A DNA stretch of 64,000 bases, from positions 620,001 to 684,000 of the forward strand of contig NZ_LMHH01000001.1 in NCBI RefSeq assembly GCF_001427865.1. The letters run 5' to 3'. The notes below the pieces were generated by a model, which saw only the letters and a program-made list of their open reading frames with translations, had not been told where the DNA came from and searched no databases. Below, one piece after another: positions 1 to 7,973 of this stretch. The translations under genes and the position numbers were made by a program. This DNA is from Altererythrobacter sp. Root672. Lineage in GTDB: Bacteria > Pseudomonadota > Alphaproteobacteria > Sphingomonadales > Sphingomonadaceae. Each line of letters opens with the position of its first letter. Position 1 is the first letter of the stretch.

Positions 1-1
1 G

Positions 2-409
2 GGCCGGGCTTTCACGCTCGTCGCGCCCGAGGATGCCGAAGCGATCGCCAACGTCGAGAAGCTGACAGGCGCTGCCTTGCCGGTGTTTGCCCTGGCTGGC
101 GCGAAGGAAGCCCCGGAACCTAGGGAAGCCAAGGAACCCAAGGAACCCAAGGCTGAAAAGGCTCCGCGCGAGAAGTCCGAACGGAGCAGGCCGAAGCGCG
201 AACCGCGCGAGGCCGAGGCCCGCCGGAAGCCCGCTCAGGCAGAACCGCGCGAGGCAGAGCCGCGTGAGGCAGAGGCTCCTCGGAAACCGGCCCAGGCAGA
301 GCCGCGTCGCTCCGAGCGTCGCCGGCCCGATCCGGAAGACGAACGTCCGACCGAACCGGGTGAATGGAACGGTCCGGTTCCGGGCTTCCTCAACCTCTCG
401 GCACTTTAA
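2..409 (+). CDS. DEAD-box RNA helicase, C-terminal fragment
   Basis: The 5' part lies outside the window; the reading frame is open from base 2. The first visible residues, GRAFTLVAPEDAEAI followed by VEKLTG, are typical of the end of the second RecA-like domain of RhlE-type DEAD-box RNA helicases. They are followed by a long low-complexity tail rich in Arg, Glu, Pro, Ala and Lys, with repeated PREAE and RKPAQAEP units, ending in a short hydrophobic stretch (PVPGFLNLSAL). Such basic tails usually add RNA affinity in this family. The helicase motifs cannot be seen, so the exact subfamily (RhlE or another DEAD-box group) is inferred from the junction alone. Confidence 0.72.
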   Translation, partial: GRAFTLVAPEDAEAIANVEKLTGAALPVFALAGAKEAPEPREAKEPKEPKAEKAPREKSERSRPKREPREAEARRKPAQAEPREAEPREAEAPRKPAQAEPRRSERRRPDPEDERPTEPGEWNGPVPGFLNLSAL

Positions 410-420
410 GGTCTGTTTTC

Positions 421-441
421 CCCTCTCCCCCTGGGAGAGGG
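421..441. repeat. Short palindrome between convergent genes
   Basis: An inverted repeat (CCCTCTCCC, loop, GGGAGAGGG) fills the short gap between the helicase stop and the convergent uvrD stop. It could act as a terminator stem for either gene, but no clear T-run follows on either strand. Confidence 0.45.
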
Positions 442-451
442 AGGAGCGCCG

Positions 452-2761
452 TCAGGCGGGCTTGACGAAGCTGTCGATCACTCGCTTGCGGCCGCTGGCC
501 TCGAATTCGATCTCCAGCTTGTTGCCTTCCTGATCGACTACCTCGCCGTAACCGAACTTGTCGTGGAACACGCGTGCGCCGATCGCGATGTCGGTGCGCG
601 GCTTGGCGGCAAAGCTCGCGGCGCTGCGGCTGGGTTCCGGCAGGCGCTTGGGCAGACGGTCATAGCCTGTCGATAGGGCACGCTGCCATCCCGGGCCTCG
701 CGCTTGGCTGCGGTCGGGGCGGGCCTCACTGACATGTGCAAAGGGATCATCCTGCTCGCTCCAGTTGGCGCGCCAGAGCGAGGCGCCGCCGGTGAGCGTC
801 GTTTCCTGGGCGATGTGCTCCGCTGGAAGCTCGGCGATGAAGCGCGAGGGGATCGAGCTGGTCCATTGCCCGTAAATACGCCGGTTCGCCGCATGCATGA
901 TCGTGCACCGCCGCTTGGCGCGGGTAATGGCGACGTAAGCGAGGCGGCGCTCCTCCTCCAGCGAAGCCAGCCCGCCTTCGTCGAGCGCGCGCTGGCTCGG
1001 GAACACACCTTCCTCCCAGCCGGGCAGGAACACGTGGTCGAACTCCAGCCCTTTGGCCGCGTGGATGGTCATGATGGTGACCTTCTCGGTGTCGTCGGCC
1101 GCATCGTTGTCCATCACCAGGCTGACGTGTTCGAGGAAGTCGCCGAGCGTGTCGTACTCCTCCATCGCCCGGGCTAGCTCGACAAGGTTGTCCTGCCGCC
1201 CGGCGCTTTCCGAGGTGCGCTCCGCCTTGAGCATGGCGTCGTAGCCGCTTTCCTCCAGCACGCGGCGGAGCAGTTCGGCGGGGCTCTCTTGTTCGGCCAG
1301 CTCGCGCCAGCGCAGGAACGAGGACATCAGGCCAGCGATCGTCCCCCGAGCGCGAGCGGGCAGCTCGTCGCTGTCGGCGATCTCCAGGGCAGCGGCCGCC
1401 AGCGGAATGTCCTGCCGACGGGCATGCTGGTGCATCTTCTCGAGCGCCTTGGCGCCCAAGCCGCGCTTCGGCTGGTTGTGGATGCGTTCGAACGCCAGGT
1501 CGTCCGCCGGCTGGGCGATGACCCGGAGGTAAGCCAGCGCATCGCGGATCTCGGCACGTTCGTAGAACCGGAAGCCGCCGACGATGCGGTAGTTGAGGCC
1601 GATCTGGATGAAGCGGTCTTCGAACTCGCGGGTCTGGTACTGCGCGCGTACCAGGATCGCCACGCCTTCCAGCGGGGCGCCTTCGCGTTCGAGCCGTTCG
1701 ATCTCTTCACCGAGGCGGCGCGCTTCCTCTGGCGCGTCCCATACCCCGATCACCCGGACCTTCTCGCCGCCGCCGCGCTCGGTCCACAGCGTCTTGCCGA
1801 GGCGTGAGCTGTTGGCCTCGATCAGGCCGCTGGCCGCCGCGAGGATCTGCGGGGTCGAGCGGTAGTTCTGCTCCAGCTTGATAACCGCGGCGCCGGGAAA
1901 ATCCTTTTCGAACCGCAGGATATTGGCGACTTCTGCGCCGCGCCATGAATAGATCGACTGGTCGTCGTCCCCCACCACGCAGATGTTCTTGCGCGTCTGG
2001 GCGAGCAGCCGCAGCCACAAGTACTGAACGGCGTTGGTGTCCTGGTATTCGTCCACCAGCACGTACTTGAACCGCTGCTGGTAGCTCTCGAGAATATCCC
2101 GCTCGCGCCGGAACACGTTGAGCATGTGCAGCAGCAAGTCGCCGAAGTCGCAGGCGTTGAGCGCCTTCAGCCGCGCCTGGTAGAGCGCGTACATCTTCTG
2201 GCCCTTGCCGTTGGCGTAGGCCTCGTTCTCGACCGCATCGAGGTCTTCGGGGTTGAGGCCGCGGTTCTTCCAGCGGTCGATCAACCCAGCGAGCTGGCGC
2301 GCGGGCCAACGCTTTTCGTCGAGGTCGTTTTCCTGGATCAACTGTTTGAGCAAACGTAGCTGATCGTCGGTGTCGATGATGGTGTAGTTGCTCTGTAACC
2401 CGACCAGTTCGGCGTGGCGGCGGAGCATCTTCGCGCAGATCGAGTGGAAGGTGCCAAGCCAGGGCATCCCTTCCACTGCATCGCCAATGAGCTGGCCAAC
2501 GCGGTGGCGCATCTCGCGCGCCGCCTTGTTGGTGAAGGTCACGCAGAGGATCTCGCTCGGCCAGGCGCGGCGAGTGCGGATCAGGTAAGCGAGGCGCGCG
2601 GTAAGCGCGGCGGTCTTCCCGGTCCCGGCACCCGCCAGCATCAGCACCGGACCTTCAGTGGTCAGGACGGCCTGTTTCTGCGGCGCGTTCAGCCCATCGA
2701 GCCACGCGGGGACTTCGGCAGGTTCAGTGGCGGGGAGGGGGGTATCGGTCACCGCGAACAA
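452..2761 (-). CDS. uvrD: ATP-dependent DNA helicase UvrD/PcrA
   Basis: 769 aa, normal length for an SF1A 3'-5' DNA helicase used in excision and mismatch repair and in clearing stalled forks. All core motifs are present: Walker A GAGTGKT (about residues 44-50), motif II with VDEYQDTN, motif III with GDDDQSIYSWRGA, motif IV with EQNYRS, motif V with TIHAAKGLEFDHV, and motif VI with AYVAITRAK. The C-terminus (about the last 45 aa, with VFHDKFGYGEV) matches the PcrA/UvrD C-terminal domain thought to contact RNA polymerase. It is convergent with the upstream helicase fragment and divergent from the small secreted gene at 2871. The symbol could equally be pcrA. Confidence 0.95.
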   Translation of the reverse strand: MFAVTDTPLPATEPAEVPAWLDGLNAPQKQAVLTTEGPVLMLAGAGTGKTAALTARLAYLIRTRRAWPSEILCVTFTNKAAREMRHRVGQLIGDAVEGMPWLGTFHSICAKMLRRHAELVGLQSNYTIIDTDDQLRLLKQLIQENDLDEKRWPARQLAGLIDRWKNRGLNPEDLDAVENEAYANGKGQKMYALYQARLKALNACDFGDLLLHMLNVFRRERDILESYQQRFKYVLVDEYQDTNAVQYLWLRLLAQTRKNICVVGDDDQSIYSWRGAEVANILRFEKDFPGAAVIKLEQNYRSTPQILAAASGLIEANSSRLGKTLWTERGGGEKVRVIGVWDAPEEARRLGEEIERLEREGAPLEGVAILVRAQYQTREFEDRFIQIGLNYRIVGGFRFYERAEIRDALAYLRVIAQPADDLAFERIHNQPKRGLGAKALEKMHQHARRQDIPLAAAALEIADSDELPARARGTIAGLMSSFLRWRELAEQESPAELLRRVLEESGYDAMLKAERTSESAGRQDNLVELARAMEEYDTLGDFLEHVSLVMDNDAADDTEKVTIMTIHAAKGLEFDHVFLPGWEEGVFPSQRALDEGGLASLEEERRLAYVAITRAKRRCTIMHAANRRIYGQWTSSIPSRFIAELPAEHIAQETTLTGGASLWRANWSEQDDPFAHVSEARPDRSQARGPGWQRALSTGYDRLPKRLPEPSRSAASFAAKPRTDIAIGARVFHDKFGYGEVVDQEGNKLEIEFEASGRKRVIDSFVKPA

Positions 2762-2870
2762 CTAGGGAACGAAAACGGCGGGCGCAACCCGGCGAAACGC
2801 TGTCTTCCAAGGCGGAACTTGATCTATGTTTTGCCGTTGTATCGGCGTCCTGCTGCAGCGGAGGTGGAAT

Positions 2871-3146
2871 ATGCGCGCCATACTTGTAGCCAGCACTGTT
2901 GTTTTGTCCCTCATCGCCGTCGCCCAGCCGGCGCTCGCGCAAGGTCAATCGACCAAGCCGAAGGCCGAGGTCCTCGAACGCGACGCCCGCGGCAAGGCGA
3001 CCAAGGTCAAGATCGGTGACACCGTCTACGACGTATGCCGCGAGGGTAAGTACGACAACTGCATCAACCCGCGCGAAGCGGGGCTCGCATTCGGCAACGT
3101 CCCGCTCGACCACTGGCCGAAGAACCGTTCGAACCCCCAAAACTGA
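2871..3146 (+). CDS. Small secreted protein of unknown function
   Basis: 91 aa from an ATG preceded by a good ribosome site (GGAGGTGGAAT just upstream); a longer in-frame ORF from 2826 lacks one. Residues 1 to about 23 form a signal peptide (MRAIL, hydrophobic core, cleavage near ALA-Q). The mature part is short and charged, with two cysteines (VCREGKYDNC) that could form a disulfide, and ends in an Asn/Pro-rich tail. I recognise no characterised domain. It lies between uvrD (divergent) and a transporter gene 66 bp downstream. Confidence 0.72.
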   Translation: MRAILVASTVVLSLIAVAQPALAQGQSTKPKAEVLERDARGKATKVKIGDTVYDVCREGKYDNCINPREAGLAFGNVPLDHWPKNRSNPQN

Positions 3147-3212
3147 CAGGTCCAATCTTGACTTGATGCCGCTTCCGCCCCAGCCCGCCAGCAGGGGGCA
3201 GGGGTAGGAACG

Positions 3213-4481
3213 TTGACATCACCGCTTAAAACGCATCGCAGGGTGCTCGCTGCCTCGCTCGTCGGCACGGCGGTCGAGTTCTACGATTTCTACGTCTACG
3301 CCACCGCGGCGGCACTGGTGTTCGGCCAGCTGTTCTTTCCTGCCGAAAGCACTGCCGCGCAACAGATGTTCAGCTTCATGAGCTTCGGCCTGGCCTTCGT
3401 GGCGAGGCCCGTCGGGGCGATTGCGTTCGGGCACTTCGGCGACCGGCTCGGCCGCAAGTCCACGCTGGTGAGCTCGCTCCTGCTCATGGGCATCTCGACC
3501 TTGCTCATCGCATTCCTGCCGACTTACGCGATGGTCGGCTGGGTCGCCCCCTTGCTGTTGTGCATCCTGCGGTTCGGGCAGGGCTTTGGCCTCGGCGGCG
3601 AGTGGGGCGGGGCAACCTTGCTGGCGGTCGAGAACGCGCCCAAGGGCTGGGAAGCCCGGTTCGGTTCGGCACCGCAACTTGGCGCGCCTGTCGGCTTCCT
3701 CGCAGCGAACGGCCTGTTCCTGTTGCTCGGGCTGGGCCTGTCCGACCAGGCCTTCACCGCCTGGGGCTGGCGAGTGCCCTTCCTGCTGAGCGCGCTGCTG
3801 GTGGGGATCGGTCTATGGGTGCGGCTGAGCATCGGCGAAACGCCCGCCTTCAAGGAAGCGTTGGAGAAAGCTCCGCCGCCCAAGGTTCCGCTCGGCATGG
3901 TGCTGCGATACCACTGGGGATCGGTCCTGGCGGCGAGCGCCGGCGTGGTCTCGGCCTTTGCGATCTTCTACCTCGCGACCGCCTTCACCCTCAGCCACAT
4001 GACGCTCGAGCGCGGCGCGGAACGCGAGGTCATCCTCGGCCTGCAACTTGGCGCAAACCTGTTCCTGGCGCTCGGCATCGTCCTCGCGGCGGTGGGCTCG
4101 GACCGGTTCGGGTCGAGCAAGATGCTCGGCTGGGGCGCCGGAGCGACAATCCTGCTGGGCGCGGTCTTCGGTCAGGTCCTGACCGAGGGATCGCTGCCCG
4201 TGCTGTTCGTGACCATCGCCGCGGCCTTGCTGGTGATGGGCTTCGTCTACGGTCCGCTCGGCGGCTGGATGCCGGGGCTGTTCCCGGTGACGGTGCGCTA
4301 CACCGGGATGTCGATCGCCTTCAACGCCGGGGGCATCGTCGGCGGAGCCGTCGCGCCGATCGCGGCGCAGAACCTGAGCGCGGCGGGAGCCACTCCGTTG
4401 ATCGGATTGCTGCTGAGCGTCGCCGGCGTAATGACCCTGGCGGGTGTTATCCTTGCGCGGCCGGTAGGCGCAGAAGAGTAA
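3213..4481 (+). CDS. MFS transporter, metabolite:H+ symporter type
   Basis: 422 aa with about 12 hydrophobic segments. The N-terminus (GTAVEFYDFYVYATAAALVF) and the loop motif GHFGDRLGRKS are characteristic of the MHS branch of the major facilitator superfamily (ShiA/ProP/KgtP relatives), which import small organic acids or osmolytes with protons. The substrate cannot be told from sequence. The start is a TTG preceded by a purine-rich GGGGTAGGA. Its 3' end overlaps the end of the convergent rsmD by 35 bp. Confidence 0.88.
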   Translation: MTSPLKTHRRVLAASLVGTAVEFYDFYVYATAAALVFGQLFFPAESTAAQQMFSFMSFGLAFVARPVGAIAFGHFGDRLGRKSTLVSSLLLMGISTLLIAFLPTYAMVGWVAPLLLCILRFGQGFGLGGEWGGATLLAVENAPKGWEARFGSAPQLGAPVGFLAANGLFLLLGLGLSDQAFTAWGWRVPFLLSALLVGIGLWVRLSIGETPAFKEALEKAPPPKVPLGMVLRYHWGSVLAASAGVVSAFAIFYLATAFTLSHMTLERGAEREVILGLQLGANLFLALGIVLAAVGSDRFGSSKMLGWGAGATILLGAVFGQVLTEGSLPVLFVTIAAALLVMGFVYGPLGGWMPGLFPVTVRYTGMSIAFNAGGIVGGAVAPIAAQNLSAAGATPLIGLLLSVAGVMTLAGVILARPVGAEE

Positions 4482-5001
4482 GCTTCGCCTTGCCGACTTT
4501 GCGTTCGCTTTCGATCTCGAGCGACTTAACCTGAACCTTTTCGTCTTGCGCTGTTTCGAGCGCGATCCAGGTCGCTTCATTGATCCAGCCATGACGGAAC
4601 AGCTTGTCGAGCGCCACCGCGCCCGCGCCGCTGCCATAGGGCGGATCGAGCAGTATCAGGTCCACCGGGGCCTTGGCCGGCCCGAGCTGCAACACCGAAG
4701 TGGCGCGTACGTCGCATTGCTGCTGAGCCCGCAGCGCCGCAATGTTCGCGCGCAAGGCGCGGATCGCGGCGGGATCGTTCTCGACGAACAGGCAACTCGC
4801 TGCACCGCGCGACAAGGCCTCCAGGCCGAGCGCGCCCGACCCTGCGAACAGATCGGCTACCGCCAGGCCCTCGAAGCTGCCGAGCCTGCTGAGCAACATC
4901 GCGAACAGCGTTTCCCGTGTGCGGTCTGCGGTAGGGCGAGTGTCATCGCCCGGCGGCGCCTTCAGCAGTCGGCGGCGCCATTCACCAGCGATGATTCTCA
5001 C
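4447..5001 (-). CDS. rsmD: 16S rRNA (guanine966-N2)-methyltransferase RsmD
   Basis: 184 aa SAM-dependent methyltransferase acting on helix 31 of 16S rRNA. Diagnostic features are the N-terminus MRIIAGEWRRR, the RPTADRTRETLF segment, the SAM-binding loop ADLFAGSGALGLEA and the catalytic motif LLDPPYG. Its start overlaps the stop of the upstream pseudouridine synthase gene by 4 bp (ATGA), so the two RNA-modification genes are translationally coupled. The 3' end runs into the convergent MFS gene. Confidence 0.95.
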   Translation of the reverse strand: MRIIAGEWRRRLLKAPPGDDTRPTADRTRETLFAMLLSRLGSFEGLAVADLFAGSGALGLEALSRGAASCLFVENDPAAIRALRANIAALRAQQQCDVRATSVLQLGPAKAPVDLILLDPPYGSGAGAVALDKLFRHGWINEATWIALETAQDEKVQVKSLEIESERKVGKAKLTLLRLPAAQG

Positions 5002-5909
5002 TTAGGTCCTCCGCGCGAGGGTGTCCGAGAGGGAGCGCGGGACGGGGATCCGCGTCGCGGCCCGCCTGGTGCGGATGGCCCCCTCGGCTTGCGCGGTGCG
5101 TGCGGACGATCGCCGCCGCCCTCTGGCGGACCGCTGCCGCTTTCGCGCTGCGGGGAGGAATGCTTGAGCGAGCTCCGGAACCGCTCCAGCTCTTCCTTGC
5201 GAATTTCGACCGTGGCGCCCTTGGCGAGATCGCCGAGCGAGAAGGGGCCATAAGCCGTGCGGATCAGGCGCGAGACCTTGAGGCCGAGGTGTTCGAGCAC
5301 TCGGCGGACTTCGCGGTTCTTGCCCTCGGTCAGGGTCAGTTCGACCCACTGGTTGCGGCCGGTGCGGCGTTCGAGGTTGGCGTCGATCGGGCCGTAGCGG
5401 ACGCCCTCGATCTCGATGCCGTCCATCAGGTCTTCGAGTTGAGCTTGCGAGATGTCGCCAAAGGTGCGGGCGCGATAAGTGCGCGGCACGCCGGTTGCTG
5501 GGAGCTCCAACTGGCGCTTGAACTCGCCATCGTTGGTCAGCAGCAGCAGGCCCTCGGTGTTGAGGTCGAGCCGCCCGACCGGCATCATTCGCGGCGTCCC
5601 CTTGGGGAGCGCGTTGCGCAAGGCGGCGTAGATCGTCGGCCGTCCGGCCGCATCGCGCTCGGCGGTGATCAGGCCTTCGGGCTTGTTGAAGCGGAACAGC
5701 CGCGTCGGTTCGGCGCTGGCAACGGGATTGCCGTCAACCGTGACGCCGCGCAGGTGCTCCAGGACGGTTGCGGGGGTTTCGATCACCACCCCGTCCTTGG
5801 CGATGCGGCGATCGGCGATCATCCGTTCGATCTCGCGGCGGCTTGCTACGCCCGCACGGGCAAGTAGCTTGGCGATTCTCTCGCCATTGGGGTTCCAGGG
5901 GTCGGCCAT
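4998..5909 (-). CDS. 23S/16S rRNA pseudouridine synthase, RluB/RsuA family
   Basis: 303 aa from the ATG at 5909 (MADPWNPNGERIAKLLARAG). A longer ORF reaches 6011, but those extra 34 codons fall in palindromic intergenic repeats. An S4 RNA-binding domain (about residues 10-60, ASRREIERMIADRR) precedes the synthase domain with the catalytic-Asp motif GRLDLNTEGLLLLTND. The last 50 or so residues are a disordered tail rich in Pro, Gly, Arg and Ser, as often seen in alphaproteobacterial RluB. Coupled to rsmD. RluB is the likeliest subtype, but RsuA or RluE cannot be excluded. Confidence 0.9.
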   Translation of the reverse strand: MADPWNPNGERIAKLLARAGVASRREIERMIADRRIAKDGVVIETPATVLEHLRGVTVDGNPVASAEPTRLFRFNKPEGLITAERDAAGRPTIYAALRNALPKGTPRMMPVGRLDLNTEGLLLLTNDGEFKRQLELPATGVPRTYRARTFGDISQAQLEDLMDGIEIEGVRYGPIDANLERRTGRNQWVELTLTEGKNREVRRVLEHLGLKVSRLIRTAYGPFSLGDLAKGATVEIRKEELERFRSSLKHSSPQRESGSGPPEGGGDRPHAPRKPRGPSAPGGPRRGSPSRAPSRTPSRGGPK

Positions 5910-5947
5910 GGTGGGCCCATAGCTGCGATGGCCGCTGGCTCCAAATC

Positions 5948-5981
5948 CTCCCTTTGGCGGCGAAGCCGTCACGGGGAGGGG
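5948..5981. repeat. CCTCCC...GGGGAGG intergenic palindrome
   Basis: A CCTCCC arm and a GGGGAGG arm enclose a short inner palindrome containing GGCGGCGAAGCCGTC. Related palindromes occur at 28211-28345 and at 63845-63868, which points to a dispersed repeat family rather than a gene-specific terminator. Confidence 0.5.
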
Positions 5982-5993
5982 CTGAGGATGGTG

Positions 5994-6083
5994 CTTCGAC
6001 AAGCTCAGCACGAACGGAACTTAAGCTCAGCACCAACGGAACCTGGGAAATTCAAACCTCCGTTCGTCCTGAGCTTGTCGAAG
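5994..6083. repeat. Inverted pair of REP-like elements
   Basis: Copy one (5994-6017) reads CTTCGACAAGCTCAG...CGAACGG and copy two (6060-6083) is its near-perfect reverse complement, with a partial third copy (AGCTCAGCACCAACGG) at about 6024-6039. The same element recurs in inverted pairing at 63879-63955. Such inverted pairs are typical of interspersed palindromic repeats in sphingomonad genomes. The pair lies in the gap upstream of the pseudouridine synthase and of the AmpG-like gene. Confidence 0.75.
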
Positions 6084-6212
6084 GACGCCATCGCTGCGCG
6101 ACAGTGAGGATTAAGCAGGGGTCCGTCAGAAGCCTGTTTATCACCGGCAGGGCGGGGCTTCCCCTATGCCCAAACCGCGCTACGGTCTGACTGAGTTGAG
6201 AGGGAGGCCTTA

Positions 6213-7562
6213 GTGGCGGAAGCCGTAGACCAATTCGCTGCACCCGAAGGGCGTTCGCTCTGGAAGTCGGTGCTGCCTTACCTGGAGAAGGAATCGCTTG
6301 CGGCCTTCTTCCTCGGCATCTCCTCGGGCTTTCCGTTCGCGATGATCGCTGCCACGCTGACCACGCGGTTGGCGCAGAGCGGGATCGACAAGTCCACCAT
6401 CACTGCCTTCACTCTGGCCTTCCTGGTCTACAACCTGAAGCCGCTGTGGGCTTGGGTTGTCGACGGCGTGCATATCCCGATCCTGGGTCGGCTGGGCCAG
6501 CGCGTATCGTGGATGCTGCTTGCAGGCACCGCCGTGATTGCCGCAATCATCAATCTAGCTCTCGTCGATCCTGCCCAGAGCATTGCGGCGACGGCCACTG
6601 CGGCGGTCCTTGTGGGACTTGCCGGAGCGACGTTCGACATCGTGATCGACGCCTATCGGATCGAGACGCTGCAGCCTTACCAGCTCGGTGTGGGCTCGGG
6701 CATGAGCCAGTACGGCTGGCGCATCGGTTCGGCAGGCGCGGCCTCGCTCGCGCTGGTCGTGGCTGCCCGCTACGGCTGGAGCGCCGCCTATATCGCCTGC
6801 GCCGGGCTGGCGCTGCCGGCGATGATAACCGCTTTCGTTTTGGGTGAGCCGAAGCGCCGTCGGGTGCCTGTTGCCCGGAAGGGATTTGCCGAGATCTGGG
6901 CCTCGATCATCGGTCCGTTCGTGGAGTTCTTCCAGCGTCGCGGCGCCTTGCTCGTCATTCTGTTCATCCTGCTGCACAAGATTGGCGACACACTCGGCCA
7001 GCTCGTCCTGCGCCTGCTGCTCGATGACCTTGGCTACAGCAATGACGAGATCGCGCTCTACGACGTCGGTGTCGGCTTCTGGGCCTATCTGATCGGCATC
7101 TTCGTGGGCGGCGTGCTCTACGCCAAGATGGGCATGAAGCGGTCGGTGCTGCTTTCGCTGATCCTCATGGGCGTTTCGAACGCCAGCTACGCCGCGCTCG
7201 CGGCCGCCGGACATTCCGGCATTGGCCTGGCGCTTACCCAGGGGTTCGAGAACTTCGCCAGCGGTATCGGCGGTGTCGTCATCGTCGCCTACTTCTCGGC
7301 GCTGTGCGACTTGCGCTTTACCGCCGCGCAATATGCGCTGATTTCCGCTGCGACGAGCATCGTGGGCCGGGTGCTGACCGGCACTACCGCCGGCGCCCTG
7401 GTGGAATCGATGGGCTATGTGAACTTCTACCTGCTCACCACCGTGGCGGCGCTGCCCGGCATCCTGCTGTTCTGGTGGATGATGCGTGCGGGGCTGGTCG
7501 ACTCGGCCATCGGCACCGCGGGCTCGGTCGGCGAAGGGGATGCACGCGCCGACGCGGGTTGA
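6213..7562 (+). CDS. AmpG-like MFS permease
   Basis: 449 aa, 12 or more predicted membrane segments. The first segments (AAFFLGISSGFPFAM, LKPLWAWVVDG), the GATFDIVIDAYRIETL loop and SQYGWRIGSAGAA resemble AmpG permeases, which import anhydro-muropeptides into the cytoplasm for peptidoglycan recycling and, in some bacteria, beta-lactamase induction. The start is GTG with GAGAGGGAGG upstream. No ampC/ampR is seen nearby. Assignment to AmpG rather than another SLC33-like MFS protein rests on recognised motifs only. Confidence 0.85.
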   Translation: MAEAVDQFAAPEGRSLWKSVLPYLEKESLAAFFLGISSGFPFAMIAATLTTRLAQSGIDKSTITAFTLAFLVYNLKPLWAWVVDGVHIPILGRLGQRVSWMLLAGTAVIAAIINLALVDPAQSIAATATAAVLVGLAGATFDIVIDAYRIETLQPYQLGVGSGMSQYGWRIGSAGAASLALVVAARYGWSAAYIACAGLALPAMITAFVLGEPKRRRVPVARKGFAEIWASIIGPFVEFFQRRGALLVILFILLHKIGDTLGQLVLRLLLDDLGYSNDEIALYDVGVGFWAYLIGIFVGGVLYAKMGMKRSVLLSLILMGVSNASYAALAAAGHSGIGLALTQGFENFASGIGGVVIVAYFSALCDLRFTAAQYALISAATSIVGRVLTGTTAGALVESMGYVNFYLLTTVAALPGILLFWWMMRAGLVDSAIGTAGSVGEGDARADAG

Positions 7563-7604
7563 GGCTTAACAGGACGATAACCCCCGCATGCGAAAGTGCG
7601 AGGC

Positions 7605-7952
7605 ATGGCAAGGCTCAATGTATTCGGAGGCGCGGACCCGCGCCGCACGCACTCGCGTCTCGGGGTGAATTTCGTCGCCCGGTTGAAGACGGTGAGCGGG
7701 CTGCAGGATGTCCAACTGCTCGACCTTTCGCGGGGCGGGGCGCACTTTGTCCTGAGCCGGCCTGAGAAGGTTCGCGACGGTATCCTCACCTGGTTGCAGT
7801 ACGAAGCCTTCGGTGGCGCCGTGTGGCAGAAGGGCGATCGCGTGGGGCTGGAATTCGACCGGCCGCTGCCGCTCCCCTATCTCGTGGAAACTCGCAAATT
7901 GGCGCCGTCCGTGGTGCGCGAGGACGCTTTGGGTGAAGCGACCGAAGACTAG
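7605..7952 (+). CDS. PilZ domain protein
   Basis: 115 aa from the ATG at 7605; a GTG nine bases earlier is an alternative. The RRTHSR box followed by LLDLSRGGAHF matches the two parts of the PilZ cyclic-di-GMP binding motif (RxxxR and D/NxSxxG), and the GLEFDRPL strand fits the barrel end. The first part is RRTHSR rather than a canonical RRxxR, so nucleotide binding is probable but not certain. Stand-alone PilZ proteins usually act as c-di-GMP effectors in motility or polysaccharide control; no target gene is adjacent. Confidence 0.8.
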   Translation: MARLNVFGGADPRRTHSRLGVNFVARLKTVSGLQDVQLLDLSRGGAHFVLSRPEKVRDGILTWLQYEAFGGAVWQKGDRVGLEFDRPLPLPYLVETRKLAPSVVREDALGEATED

Positions 7953-7973
7953 AGTTCGGTCGCCAGTCCTGGC

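Noticed and set aside
421-441. Clear Rho-independent terminator between helicase genes
   Set aside because: The stem is present but neither strand has the T-run needed for a firm call; listed as a palindrome only.
2414-3019. Long plus-strand ORF opposite uvrD and the secreted gene
   Set aside because: A shadow frame of GC-rich coding DNA; no ribosome site and no domain.
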